Assembly: GCF_011075055.1 (NCBI RefSeq)
Contig: NC_058155.1
Coordinates: 9,581,537-9,645,536 of the forward strand
Reading direction: 5' to 3'
DNA: 64,000 bases
Source: Mangifera indica
Lineage: Eukaryota; Streptophyta; Magnoliopsida; Sapindales; Anacardiaceae
How positions within the stretch are numbered: position 1 is the first letter of the stretch; each line of letters starts with the position of its first letter. A program made the translations under genes and the position numbers. The notes under the pieces were generated by a model, which did no database searches, had not been told where the DNA came from, and saw only the letters and a program-made list of their open reading frames with translations. Shown here piece by piece: positions 36,736 to 49,078 of this stretch.

Positions 36736-36840
36736 TGTTGATCATGCCTCCACTGGCTGCTAAGCCAGCCAGAATACCAACATGCTCAGAATCTGCCAAA
36801 GCCCCAATTGTAAAGATGGCAAGCTTTCCATAGGTGGATG
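36715..36840 (-). pseudogene. YSL exon scrap fused to DUF789 (copy 2)
   Basis: The minus strand reads [18 protein letters not shown], then [14 protein letters not shown]. It has the same displaced exon and the same junction with DUF789 as copy 1, so the fusion is older than the segmental duplication. Confidence 0.8.
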
Positions 36841-37496
36841 CAATAGACCAATTCGTGAATCAATTTCGCATCGAACCAGCCTAGATCGGATCCACCCCTA
36901 ATCGGGCTAATTCAATCTCAGTCGCATTTGAAACAAGTCATAAATTAATAATCATTTACATTTAAAAGAGTTAATTTAAAATCAACCAGTTAATGTTCAA
37001 ACTCAATTTGAAAATAATTTAATTTTATATTTTGTTGAAATTAATTTAAACATGAATAGTTAAATCGGTACAAACTCTACTCATTTATAAAAAACAGTAG
37101 AATCTTTGGCTTGAATTTGACACATTTGATTCTAACTAAATTCGAGTTCTAACCGATGTGATTAAATTCACTGGATTGACAAAATGAATCAATTTTGAAC
37201 TGAACCAGCCTGGATCCGATCCACCCTAGCTACACTATAAAATTTGGTGGAGTGGCTCCCATAGTTGCCTTCTTAGACTATTTTTAAGTCCCCATTCAAA
37301 CTGGTAGTCCAGCTAATCTATAAGCCTTGAACCCATAAATTGACTTGGAGAAACTGGCATAATTTGGAGTTAACTTACACACAATTAAGTCTTTTGCAAC
37401 CAAATCTTCCAGTAAAATCAAACTAGCCTTAAATTATTTAAACAAACGTGTAAAAATTGAAACTTTAAGTAAAGTAGAAAGAAAGAGGCTGAAAAT

Positions 37497-37765
37497 TAAC
37501 ATTACCACTGACGGCTATGCCTGAAGAGGCCACAACACAGGTTTGAATGACTGTGTTCTCTTGCCCGGTAAAGGGTTGCTTTAAAAAACTGAATTTTTCA
37601 AGAAATTTAGTCCCAGTTTTGACGAAGAAGAACCCCAGAAGGCCAGCAGAGACATTGAGAGAAAGAACAAAACCAGTAGTGAGATTCAACTTCATTGCTA
37701 TGAAGCTGAAAAGTACACGAAGCTCACAACAAAGGCTCTCATTGTCAACTGTCTCCTCCATTAAG
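37497..37765 (-). pseudogene. YSL first-exon fragment (copy 2)
   Basis: It matches the 20926-21175 exon ([40 protein letters not shown]) but has lost about 7 bases just before the [13 protein letters not shown] segment. The frame therefore shifts relative to the start MEETVDNES, which is itself out of frame. No other YSL exon of the 3.5-kb inner block is present in this copy. Confidence 0.85.
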
Positions 37766-37774
37766 GAACCGGCT

Positions 37775-38989
37775 TCATTGCTATAAAATGGCTATGAAAG
37801 TGACATTGAAAATGACTAAAAAACTATTACAAATTGGCAATTTGATACTTCTAAGTCTTACAATTAATATTATATTTTATATTTGATTTATATTATTTTT
37901 CAATTATATAATAATAATTTATCTCTATCATAACTGATGTTTTCTAATTCGTATACGAAATAAGTAAAAAATATACAAATAATTGTATATAATTTAAAAA
38001 TAAATAAAAAATTAGAATTTAGCAAACTGTCCATAAAAAGCTTGGTGCGCCACAATCCGGGCCCCCGGTCGTGTCACTAGTCTTCAACTGCTGATAGATT
38101 GGCCCAACCTGCTAGGCCCAAATTGTGGCAAACCTACACATGACGCGTTGCCACCTCTAATTTCGTGGGCAAGATTTGGAAGCTAGGCGTATGATGGTCC
38201 CTTCTTTGACCTCCGCAACTTGAAGCAAGTTAGTAACTTACAAAATACTAAGATGAATGTGATTCACTTTACCCTAAAGTTAGAATTAGAAAGAATAAAA
38301 TTACTATCAGTATTCCCCTATAACACCATAATTGATAATAAATAATTAGAATAAATTATCAAAGTTAATAACAATAACAAATAATAAATTATTAGAATAA
38401 TTAGAAGATAAACTCAAACCAAAAGCACAGTAACAGTGGATCTGACTCAGTGGGGTCAGTGATCAGCCATTTCTCACAACAACGTTCACATCGCTGAAGT
38501 ACAGAAGCCCTCAGTCTGACCAGACACACAGTTAAGCAATGCTACGCTGACAGCCGACCTGATTTAATTATCTCATCATGTCAGTCAGGCCCACTAAATT
38601 CTCTGGGAAATTTTATTATTTTATTTTACTCAGCCATTTATTTATTTCCTAGATGGAATTTCATTTTCTATTAGATTTCATAGACTAATTAACGAAATCA
38701 ATCAAACCAACTGTATCTCACAAGAAAGTACAAGTATTTTTTTGTGTTTTTTTTTTTTTAAATTTTCGCCTCCCATCACCATCATCTATGAATCAACCTT
38801 TTTTACCCTTTCTTTTTTCTTTCTCCTCGAAATTTCTCAGTTCTTTCCTTTTGCATCAGCTATTCTGAATTCATTTTCGTTTTTTGACTTCTTCTGGGAG
38901 CCGCCCTCACAATTCACAAGCAAAACAAAAGTCCTATATAAAAACCGAAACATATTGATGGTGTAAATACAACCCATCTTCCCTTTTAT
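37775..38989. other. Intergenic; includes the 3' UTR side of the cyclin gene
   Basis: No gene was found. The part next to 38989 is the downstream side of the cyclin gene. AATAAA-like signals are plentiful in this AT-rich DNA, so the poly(A) site cannot be fixed. Confidence 0.5.
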
Positions 38990-41033
38990 TTATAGCACCA
39001 CTTCATAAGGTCTGTTTAGCTTCCTCCTTTTCGGATCCGGTGTATTATTCGATGAACTTGGGCATGACCCAACCGTTGTGTTGTCACTTTTATAGCTCAA
39101 GCAAGCTGCATCCAGCACCCCAATTGGACTTTGAGGCACAGAAGCATTGGCACTAATCTGTGACAAATCTTGTACCATTTTTACACACCCAACCATTCTC
39201 TCCTGCAAAATCCATTATGGTGTAATTAGAGTCCATAAAACTTGTCTAAATTCGTTTTATTTGATAGTAATCAAACTGAAAATGATTGGTGCTACAAAAG
39301 TAAAACCATCATTTATGCCTCCTTTTGGTTGTGGACCACTGACTTTACCTTTTTCACATATTGAGAGAGAACAGAAATTGCTTTCTCTGTATCAACTGTT
39401 GTGGTTTCTCCTGCAGCAGAAATTGCCACGGCTGCTGCAATCTCAGAAGGCTTGAATTCCAAGAAGTCAATCCCTGCATTCAATGCCCACCAAACAAAAC
39501 ATCAGAGCCTCTCTTAAATTCTTTCATCAAAACACTACAGAGAGATATTATCATGAATAGTAATTATCTCTGTGATAAAAAAGAGAGTGGACCTTTTATA
39601 GTGCTTAGTATGAGTTGGATTGATCTCAATAATAAAGTTCTTAGTGGGATTTGATCACCGCCATTGATCTTGCGCATGAAGTAGTCTATGTAGGAAAATG
39701 GGGTAATTGCTTGCATTCTCCACCTCAAGGTGCTTAGCACCAAAAGCTCCATTCTTTTGATAGTTCTAGCTTCAAATAAGAACTTTGATTCACCCACCTG
39801 CAAGCACTCATTTCCATTTGATTTAAAAAAAAAAAAAATCACGGCTAAGGAAAAGAGCTACACTGATGGGAGCAAGCTTAACCTGTAGATCTACACATGA
39901 TGGAACTTGAGTCTCCTCCATTTTGGCCGCAAGCGACAAACATGCCACCGCCAACAATTGCATCATCCAAGCTTTACCGTTCTGCAGATAGCACCAATAT
40001 AAAGTTTAGATGCAATGAGAAATGCACTATAGCCTACAGATGTTAAAAAGAATGGCAGCCTAATCCTCAACTTACAGGCAATTCATAGGCAGACAGAAAT
40101 CTGTCCAAGTAGTTTATGGATAAAAAAGCAGAGAGAGGTCCGAAACCGAAATGGGCATTAACCTGTCGATCGAATAGGCCATCAGAATTGACATTCAATG
40201 AAACTGAGAAGGGAGCAATCAGGCAAAACAATTGAATGTAACAGAAGGAAGAACAGCTGATACACATTGATGAACTTTGCAATCAGAATAATAAAGACCA
40301 AAGGAAATAGAATAGGAAATGCAAAGACAACAATTTCAATCAAATATACTTAAGCGGATATATTACTGGAATCGATTCATAAAGCAGAAAAGTAGGAAGA
40401 ACCCAACAAAATCAAACCACCCCTAATCATCTAACCACTGTTACTCTTGACATCAATGCCAAATTGCCACTCACAAAAGCTAGACAGGAACAAAACAATA
40501 TCAACATTGGCCCAATATCGATATCTATCAAAACGGTGACGAATTCCTTGCACATACCCATAACTTCATCTTAATGAAACCATCAAACATATTAATAAAT
40601 TAATCAGTTAATATGATGCTTCAAAGGAATAACCAGTTTTGGAGAAACAAAGGATATAAACCATCCATTTTATCAAAGCCAACAAAAGATTAAAAAAATT
40701 TTCATTTTTCTAAGAACCCACCTTAAAAATCCAATCGACGGCCTCTTTTCTAGCCACCAAGTCCAAATCCCCCGTTTGCAGTCTCTTCCAATAATCACTA
40801 TTTGGCAAATGCTGGCATTCCTTTTCAAGCATCAAAGCCAAACACTCATCACTCTGCGATGGTAATATTTCTCCGTAATCATCAATATGGGTTTGATGAT
40901 TCCCATGATGCCATGTGGGCTCAAACTCCTCCACAACAACCCCATGGTAATCGGTACTGACATCACCGAAAATGCTGTTGTTATCCTCTGTACACAGAAG
41001 GCTTGAAACTGCAGAGTCAAAACTTGGTGCCAT
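38990..41033 (-). CDS. CYCD4: D-type cyclin, CYCD2/CYCD4 class, complete (346 aa)
   Basis: It activates CDKA at G1/S and targets the retinoblastoma-related protein. The six exons are 40722-41033, 40076-40162, 39883-39981, 39593-39797, 39349-39473 and 38990-39202; the frame closes exactly. The start is [11 protein letters not shown] at 41033. An open extension 15 residues upstream has no family support. The LxCxE retinoblastoma-binding motif is LLCTE at residues 12-16. The cyclin box includes [50 protein letters not shown] and [20 protein letters not shown]. The C-terminal cyclin fold has [18 protein letters not shown]. The tail [17 protein letters not shown] with KRRKLNRP is typical of CYCD2/4. 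The exon 4 donor (AAAG|GTCCAC) is weak. All other sites are standard. Confidence 0.95.
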
Positions 41034-41204
41034 TACAGAACAAGGGGAAAAAACTCTGTTATTAACTCCCAAAAACAACTAGTTTCATCTAATGAAGTGG
41101 TGACAATAACGAGCTTTTGATTTCTATGTATATTGGAACTATTTAGATGATAAAACAGAGGCTCTTGACCAAAGAATTGGAGAACAAAGAATGGTTTACA
41201 AGGG

Positions 41205-41214
41205 TAATATATAA
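41205..41214 (-). promoter_or_regulatory. TATA box of the cyclin gene
   Basis: The minus strand reads TTATATATTA about 175 bp upstream of the start codon. A transcript start near 41175-41180 would give a leader of about 145 nt. Confidence 0.5.
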
Positions 41215-41399
41215 GAACAAAAAAACTATAGTACCCCTCTCTTAAAGTTGAGGCCTTGAGGCTGAAAGGACAGCCACTGAAAGGGTTTATGAAGCAAATG
41301 AGTGCCTCTTTAGGGTAAAGGCAGAGAGAGGAAGACAGTTTGGAACACTGGCAGTATTCGTACTAGACACTTTACATAATTGACTAATCGAGTAATAGT

Positions 41400-44300
41400 A
41401 TATGTCGATATTTTATATATATATATATATAATTTTATTATAATAAAAAAAAGTATAATATCAAAATGAAGGAGGATATTTATAGTATTTTGTATAATCT
41501 GTAAATATATTTTTAAATATATAATTAATATATTATTATAAAATTTAAAATTAATTAATTATATAATGGCATACCAATTATATAAATTATATATTCAAAC
41601 AATTAGACGGGAGACAGCGTAAACATAGTTTTACTGGATAACAAAACGCAAACTGAATCATCTTTCCTACCTGAATTTACCATTTTACCGCGTAGTAATT
41701 TGGTTGAAATAAAAAAGCAAAAAGGTAACTAAATTGAGCCAAGAGTTGTGTCTTTTTGCTCCCATGCTGACGCGTGTTCTCTGGTCCAGCATCAGTTTGA
41801 CTGGACACATCCGTTTCTTGCAGAATTGAAATGACAAAATTATCACTGTACTTTTTGGCCTTTCGGCCTTTTCATGCGGACCACAATTAATCAAATATTA
41901 TTTCCTTCCTTCTTGTGCGCCATCCCATCCGTTACAACTTACAAAATAAATAAAATCAAATAAATTCACTGTATCCGATTCGAGGCAAGGAGAAAATTGG
42001 TAAGGCCAGTTCAGGAAATACGTATTCCATTCGTATAATATCATATTATACGTATTATCGTATAGAGTATTTTTTTAACTTTGAATTAGAATCCAAATTT
42101 ATTTTATTTTTTTGAATTAATTTACATCTCACTTATCACCAAATAATAATTATATGAACGCATATCTCACGACACAAAGGGCGGCATATCAGAGTATGAT
42201 ATTTGTATCCTTATGGCAAACTACCTAGTTCCCACCCAACCTTTGATGAAATGACAATTCCCACCCTTGAAATTCAAAAAAGTCAAGTTTCTCCCGTCAT
42301 TCACTTTTTTAAGTGAATTTTGTTTGATTCTTTTAAAAATAATAGTTTTTTCTTTTTATTGTAATTATAAAACTGTTATTAATACTTCTTTCCTACTATT
42401 TCACTAAGCAGAATTTATTGTAAATGATGGACGACAATTTAACTTTTTGAAATTTAGAAGCTGAAAATTTCTTATTTCAGCAAACTTATGGGTGGGAATA
42501 GTGTTTAACATGTTGTCTGTATTTAATGGACTGTATGATTAAAAAAGATAAAACGTAAGACACATGGAAGGCCGGCAAAAGGCAAAGTGATTTCAGGTTA
42601 CTGTTTAAGCTAGGGTTTGTGTTGATGATAAGATCATGAAATCTCCTCAAAATCAAACTGCCCAAAGACAGCACTTTTAGGAGCGTCTCTTCTCTTTTGG
42701 GGTTTTTGTAAAATGTAAAATCAAAAGTACAAAATGTCCCTGACATTCAGCAATGACAGGATGGATAATTCTGGTTAATTAGGGCAGATAATTAACTAAA
42801 GAATCAAAGCTTGATGATGATTTCATTAAGAAGACTCTTGAATCAACACCATCATTTTCCTTGGTAATGGTGTATATAAAATGTTTCCCACGAGTCAAGA
42901 GCAGCTTTACAGAAGTTGAAGAAAAGAAAACATCTCTGGTCTCCATTGCCTCCATAGATGCCCCTCGACTAGGTGTTTTCTTTCTCAATTCCATTACAAT
43001 TTTGAACCCTTTAAAGTTTAAATCCCTTCAACAGCCAAAAACTCCTCCTACAAGCAGATGAGTATTTTATGTACATATATATAATTACAGAGGTACAACG
43101 GTGAAAATTTTATTATGAATGCAACTTAGGATTCTTGCATTCATGAAGAGGTCGTTAAAATAGATGGTTAAAGAGACTTTTAAGGGACACAAATTTCAAA
43201 CCCTTTTTCTTGGCTTTGAATTTGTAACTTTTTTTTTTCTTCTCCTTTTGCAGTTTTACTCTGATAAATTCTATCAACAGTTTCCCCATATGCCTCTTGT
43301 CAGTCTTGTGCTCATTTCAAAGACAATATTCCACTTTTTAATTAGAAAACTAGCACGAGCAAGGCCCCCCTTCTAAGACCCTTTTTTATTTTCTCTTGTT
43401 GTGATGGTCTAAAGAGTCTTTAGCTATGTATATTCATGCTTGAGAATTGAGATCCGAGCTCAACAGAGTGTCATTGACGCCCACTACCAATTTTTTAACT
43501 CATCCTTTCCTTTTTATTTTACTACTACAAACCCAAGGCTGGATCATGTGGTTAGAGCTTTGAATATGACCATATTTATTAATTAATTACCCGAATATTT
43601 CCCATTTGACTGCATTTCTGTCGCTCTTCTCACCCAATAAATCACCTTCCTGCTATGACACGTAATATCTATATGTATTATTCTTCATGCAGGTTTGGTT
43701 ACGTGAATCACTGTATCACCGCTGATGCTTGATGAGGAAATATCGCATCGCATCAGTGATGTTTATTTTTTTTTAATCTTTTTTATCATATAATGTTAAG
43801 AACCCAAATATTATATATGAGATTTAAATCTCACATTAAAAAATACGAATTTTTAATATAAACTTTATATAATTTTAGATTTTTTAATTTCAATAATTAG
43901 TTTTTTAGATATAATTCTATCAAAAATTATTCATTATATATCTTATGCCGTTAAGCTTATTATTAGTAAAATGCACAAGAATTACACATGAGAATTGTTG
44001 CATAGAGGTGATAATTTATATGAACAATGTCTGGATCTATCATGTACACCTAAATCAACCCAAAACGAATTAGAAATGAACCTCTGTATCCAAAACTGAA
44101 GTAACATTAGAGTAGGTATTGACAATTTTAACCATTTCTATGATCTCTCAACATACTATCTCTTATTTTTGTCAAATAATCTTCCATTTTTATGAGATAA
44201 CAATTATTTCTTACCTTTGTCGGATAATACATGATTGTGTAGAGGCAAGAGAATAGAAAATTGTATTCTCATATTATTACTCTGCCAAATTTTCACTAAA

Positions 44301-46980
44301 TAATTAATAATATAACGGTGGATATAGGCTTTCGATTAGTAAGCTGAAGTACTTTGAAAACCCCTCTTCGTTTACTATTACTGGTACAAGATGCTTCCAA
44401 TTCTGGGGACTTCTTGTTGGTATACTGTTCAGTGTAACCATCAACGGTAAATATTAATTATAATAATTATAGGAATGCAACAATAGAAATCATGTTATAT
44501 ATAAACCTACGGCTCATTAATTTTTCACAATGTCACTTAGAGTGTAATTGGGTTCACTCTTTTTTAATATAAGCAATATTATATATATTTACTTTTGAAT
44601 ATTATTTTTTATTCAAAATTATTTAATCATATAATAACATATATTAAATATATATTTATTTATATAAATAAAATAAATACATATAATTTTATTATTTTAA
44701 TATAGCTTGTACCTTGAAAAGAGTAATTAAATGGTGATGACTCACAGCTACCACCTACCAAATTTTACCATTTTTGTTAAGGAATTATTTAAGACCGTAC
44801 AAGAATATGTAGAGTCATTTTAAATTTCGTCGAGATTTGATTTGAGAATATGTTTATAAATCTGAGCTACCATTAGAATTAGACACTAGTATTAATTACT
44901 CATAAAAGAAACCACTCATCAAGATTTCAGATCTCGCATTTACCACCAAGTCATAGTCTATATAAAATTTATTAATAAAATTATACATACATATTTTTAA
45001 TATATGATTTGAGTATACAGATAATGTATCATCATATGATTGGATGATACATCATCTGTATTTCAAATCTGTTCCTGTATAGTATTACTCAAAACTTAAC
45101 TAATACTTTAAACTAAAGCACAAGTGTTTGCTTATAAAAGAAATTTGAACAAATGAAGAAAAAAAAAAAAACGAATATGAAAAATTATATGAGACTATGC
45201 GTGCATGCATTAAGTTTATATATAACAATGGTGAAAAAGCTAGGCAAGTGCAGTGCAGGTGCAGCAGCTCCAACGCCGTGGCCCTCCATCAAAAGCATCC
45301 AGAACATCCGCCGTGTCTCCGCTGTCTCCACTATAATGGCCACCCTCCGATTAAAATATTCCCACGTGGATAGATTTTGGGTCCACACGTCTTCCTCTCT
45401 TCGTGCACCTTATGTAATTTTAAATTTGTGATGTCTAGTAAGCTTGTTGGTTGTTTAATAGTATGATACGAAACCAAAAGCAGATTGAGCTGGCAAATGC
45501 AAAGTCACCTGTCTTGGCTGAAGCTGTGTCTTTATCAAAATTCTCAAAACGTATAAGAAAAGCGCTGTGGTTTTGCTTTTGGGATTCCTCATAGTAGAGC
45601 CAGGGACCAAATGCTTGTGAGATAGGGGTAAGGGAGAGACAGTTATAATATAGTTCAATTTTAGGTCATATTTGTCGCCATTAGGGTTGATTAATTATTT
45701 AATTATTAAACTTTAATTCATGATTTGTATTATTATTAGTCAAATGAAACTCTCATTTTCAAGCTACTCTTATGGTGGCCGGCTGGGTTGGGGTTATGTT
45801 TTCATGCTTTCAGTCCTCTGCTTGTATGAGCCTTTGTCTTTTTCTTTCGTTTCCATTGAGTCAAATTTTCATCAAATAAATTATCAATTCAATCGGTTTT
45901 AGCCGTTCAACTGGACAAGACCAACTTATTTCTCAGGCCCATCAAATTATAAGCACAATTATGTCCCTTTCTAATACTAAGGCAATGGACAAGTCAACTA
46001 ATTTTGTATAATATAAATTTTAATTTTTATATTTATAAGTTTAATTTATATTTTAATATGGTACTAAAGCATAAGTCAAACGATAAATTTAACAATTTAA
46101 AATGTTTCTAAATACAAATAATAACGCATCCGTTGTTGTCCATTCTCTCTTATTCTTTGAACATGCCGGCCCATTCTATATTAGTGGTATATTATTGAAC
46201 ATGCCGGCCCATTCTAAAATTCTCCCACTACCATTCTGAGGCTCAGTGGGTTTATAATTGCAACAAAACACGCACTTTTAATATTTAAATATATTAGTGG
46301 TATATTATTACAAAATTAATTAATTTTGAATTAAAAATAAAATAATATTTAATTATATATTAATATATTATTTATATATTCAAATTATGTATAAAAAATA
46401 TATATGCATGGCTTAAAATTTTGCTACATGTAAAAGTAAAAATATAATTTTAATACAAACTAAAAAACAACAATTCAAAATATTGTATTATTTGTGCTAC
46501 CCACAATATTTACACATTTATCTTTCACTTTATTTTTTTTCCAGTTATTGTTTCTCACCCTTTTTCTCCCACTCATTTATATTAAATAAATGTCAATCAC
46601 TTTATTCTTCTTGATTTCTTAACTCATTTTCCCATTATTGTCCATTCTCTCTTATTCTTTCAATAATTTCTTTTCAATAAATGTAAATATAAATCTAATG
46701 TTATTGGGAGATTTTCTTAAAAATTTGAAAATAGAAGAGGGGTGGATGACAAGTGAGAAATTTGATTTCCCAAAGGAATGTCCTTTCACCAAACTTTGGG
46801 TGGGACATAGTAATTTGGCCTTACGTTAACCTCCATTTCCAGCGACACTACCATATTACATTTATCAGAAGGGACCCATTTGTATCAAACCGAACAAACA
46901 CGACAACCGTTGGATCAATCTTTTATTATTTTTGGTAACGTGGCAAAATAAGGATCGACGAGTAGCTTCTAGAGCTAAAA
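41400..46980. other. Long intergenic region, AT-rich, no supported gene
   Basis: A short (AT)n run lies at 41419-41432. 42216-42505 has TTCCCACCC near its left end and GGGTGGGAA near its right end, as in a small inverted element. GC-richer islands at 42560-43060 and 45180-45430 have open frames on both strands but no known family. 46159-46235 carries a short tandem repeat (GAACATGCCGGCCCATTCT twice, period 38). 46790-46822 ends in GGGTGGGACATAGTAATTTGGCC, a right-end motif also found near 53300. Confidence 0.45.
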
Positions 46981-47059
46981 TTTTTTTCCTTCTCCCGAAG
47001 GTGAGAGCATCAAGTATCAAGTGAACTCCAAGTAATGAATCATCATCTCACACTATAAA

Positions 47060-49078
47060 ATGGCTTGCACACTCTGTTCCAGAGCCTCATCAATCGTTTC
47101 ATCTTACACTGTACGACGTCGTTTGCCCCTAGTCGGGGCAATTTGTATGCTAAGTTTAGGCATCTCTAATCTTTGCCCCAGTCTCTCTTCCTCCTCCTTC
47201 AAAACGGGTACCGCTCAGTCTCTCCCATTCGTCCCGCTTTTAAGGTGCAAACCCTAAATTTCGAATAAATTTCTCTTTACTTTGTATAGTAATTGAATTA
47301 TTGTTTATTAGCAATTGCATGATTGTAATTTTAGGTCAAAAATTGGTGCTAAAACGCCATCAAAGAGCTTTAACGCCATCAAAATGGAAGGAAACAGCGA
47401 CACCGTACCAAGCATTGTAGTTTACGTTACTGTACCTAACAAAGAAGCAGGTATTATTATTTCTCTTTTGTTCAGCAGTACGTTGTTGTTTTTATTTTCT
47501 AATTTGCAATAGAATTGAACTGAATATTTCAGTTAAAATTTTGTTCAGGAAAGAAGCTGGCTGAAAGCATAGTGAAAGAGAGACTTGCAGCATGTGTAAA
47601 CCGGGTGCCAGGCACGTAAACCAGTCTCTTAATTTATACTTTAACACCATTGCATTTTCTCTTGCTGGAAGTGTAACGCTTGTTTGTTTTGTGGATAGCT
47701 TGGATTGATAATATAGCGGTTTTCTTCGTTTGTTGGAACTTGAAAGTACTGAGCTCAATTTCTTCTGATCAAAATATTAAATTTTATTCAATGGTGTTCC
47801 GGGCATAATTCTTAAATTCTAGTTCCTTTGCTCAAGGTAAACATAATTTATGAAGTTGGTGATAAGCAAATTTCTGCATCTACAGAAAGCTCTTCATAAA
47901 TTCATCTGAGCATGACTAAATAGATCGACTTGTCACACCGAACTTTTGTGAAAAATATCTATCTTTTAACTGCATTTTCATGTAAATGGGCTAGATGTTT
48001 TGAATTATTATTTGTTACCAATGTTACACACATTTGCAACTTATCATAGGCTGCCTCTGATATCATGAGTTTGTCTGTAGTCTGTAGAATAGGAGTTAGA
48101 TGAATGTTTTTCAGAAAAAATCATGTTCTTTTGTGTGAATTGATTATTTAATTGCATTGGTTTTCAGAAAGAGTAACCTATTCTTGGAAGTTCCCTTCCC
48201 GCCACGATTGGATGAAAGTTTGTTCATAGTGGAACAGTAGAAAGTTTCTGTAATTGCTCTGTCTTTGTCTTTAGAGCACCGTGCTTCAATGTGCTTTTGG
48301 TTGGTGGTTGCATCATGAAATTGCTGCTAAATATGTCTGGCATCTATTTTATATTTCCTGAAGTTATGTTTTATATTTATCAGAAATATATTATGAATGC
48401 AGGTATTGAATCAGTTTATGAGTGGAAAGGAGAGGTATTATTTCTAGAATCCCCACAAGACGAAAATTTTGAAAAGAGAATTGTGGATATGAACTTATTG
48501 CAAGTCTTCCTAGACTAGATATGTTTTGCACAATTTTGTGTCTATCCAAGAAAACAAGTTTAAGGTTCTGCAATTTGCTTATGCTAGTTATCTATCTGTT
48601 ACTGCAGATCCAGACAGACTCTGAGGAACTGCTTATTATCAAAACTCGTCAATCGCTTTTGGAAGCTCTGACTGAGCATGTTAAAGCAAATCATGAATAC
48701 GAGTAAGGCCCAAGTTCTACTTAATGTTTTTCACATAAGCACAAAATTCTATTTGAAAATCAGGGTAGCAGCTTGAACGGCTGAATTTAGAATATATAAC
48801 TTGGTAGTAGCCGGCATAATGAATGTTGTGGCAAGGCTCATAATTTAATTGAACTGATACTAGCATAACGTAGGATTAAAGAACTAATTTCATTTTATAG
48901 CTTATACTGGACTAAAATATTGAAATATAACAATAATAGTACTAATGGCAGCAAGATTCATTTTGATCTCCTAACTTAACCTTTGTCTTTGCTCAGTGTA
49001 CCAGAAGTAATTGCCTTGCCCATCACCGGCGGCAGTCACCAGTACTTGGAATGGGTCAAAAAGAGTACAAGGGATTGA
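47060..49078 (+). CDS. CUTA: Plastid CutA divalent-cation tolerance protein (190 aa)
   Basis: CutA forms compact trimers. In plants it is plastid-targeted, binds copper, and its exact role is unclear. The six exons are 47060-47244, 47335-47450, 47549-47611, 48403-48434, 48608-48702 and 48997-49078; 573 nt, frame closed. An N-terminal region rich in serine and arginine (about 70 aa) precedes the CutA fold. Family blocks follow in order: PSIVVYVTVPNKEAGKKLAE, ERLAACVNRVPGIESVYEW, TDSEELLIIKTRQSLLEAL, HVKANHEYDVPEVIALPITG and QYLEWVK. Intron 3 (47612-48402) starts with GC rather than GT; no GT donor keeps VPGIESV. The start ATG is chosen for its transit-peptide-like context and family agreement. 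TATAAA happens to sit just before it. Confidence 0.93.

Larger units (their letters stand above)
35476..37774. repeat. Segmental duplication, copy 2
   Basis: This is the direct-orientation partner of 14752-17075 plus 20589-21193. The junction replacing 17076-20588 lies at about 37169/37170 (GATTAAATT|CACTGGATTG). Confidence 0.92.

Noticed and set aside
42779..43061. Small frames on both strands (possible small peptide gene)
   Set aside because: I found no signal peptide, no known peptide-hormone motif and no splice support.
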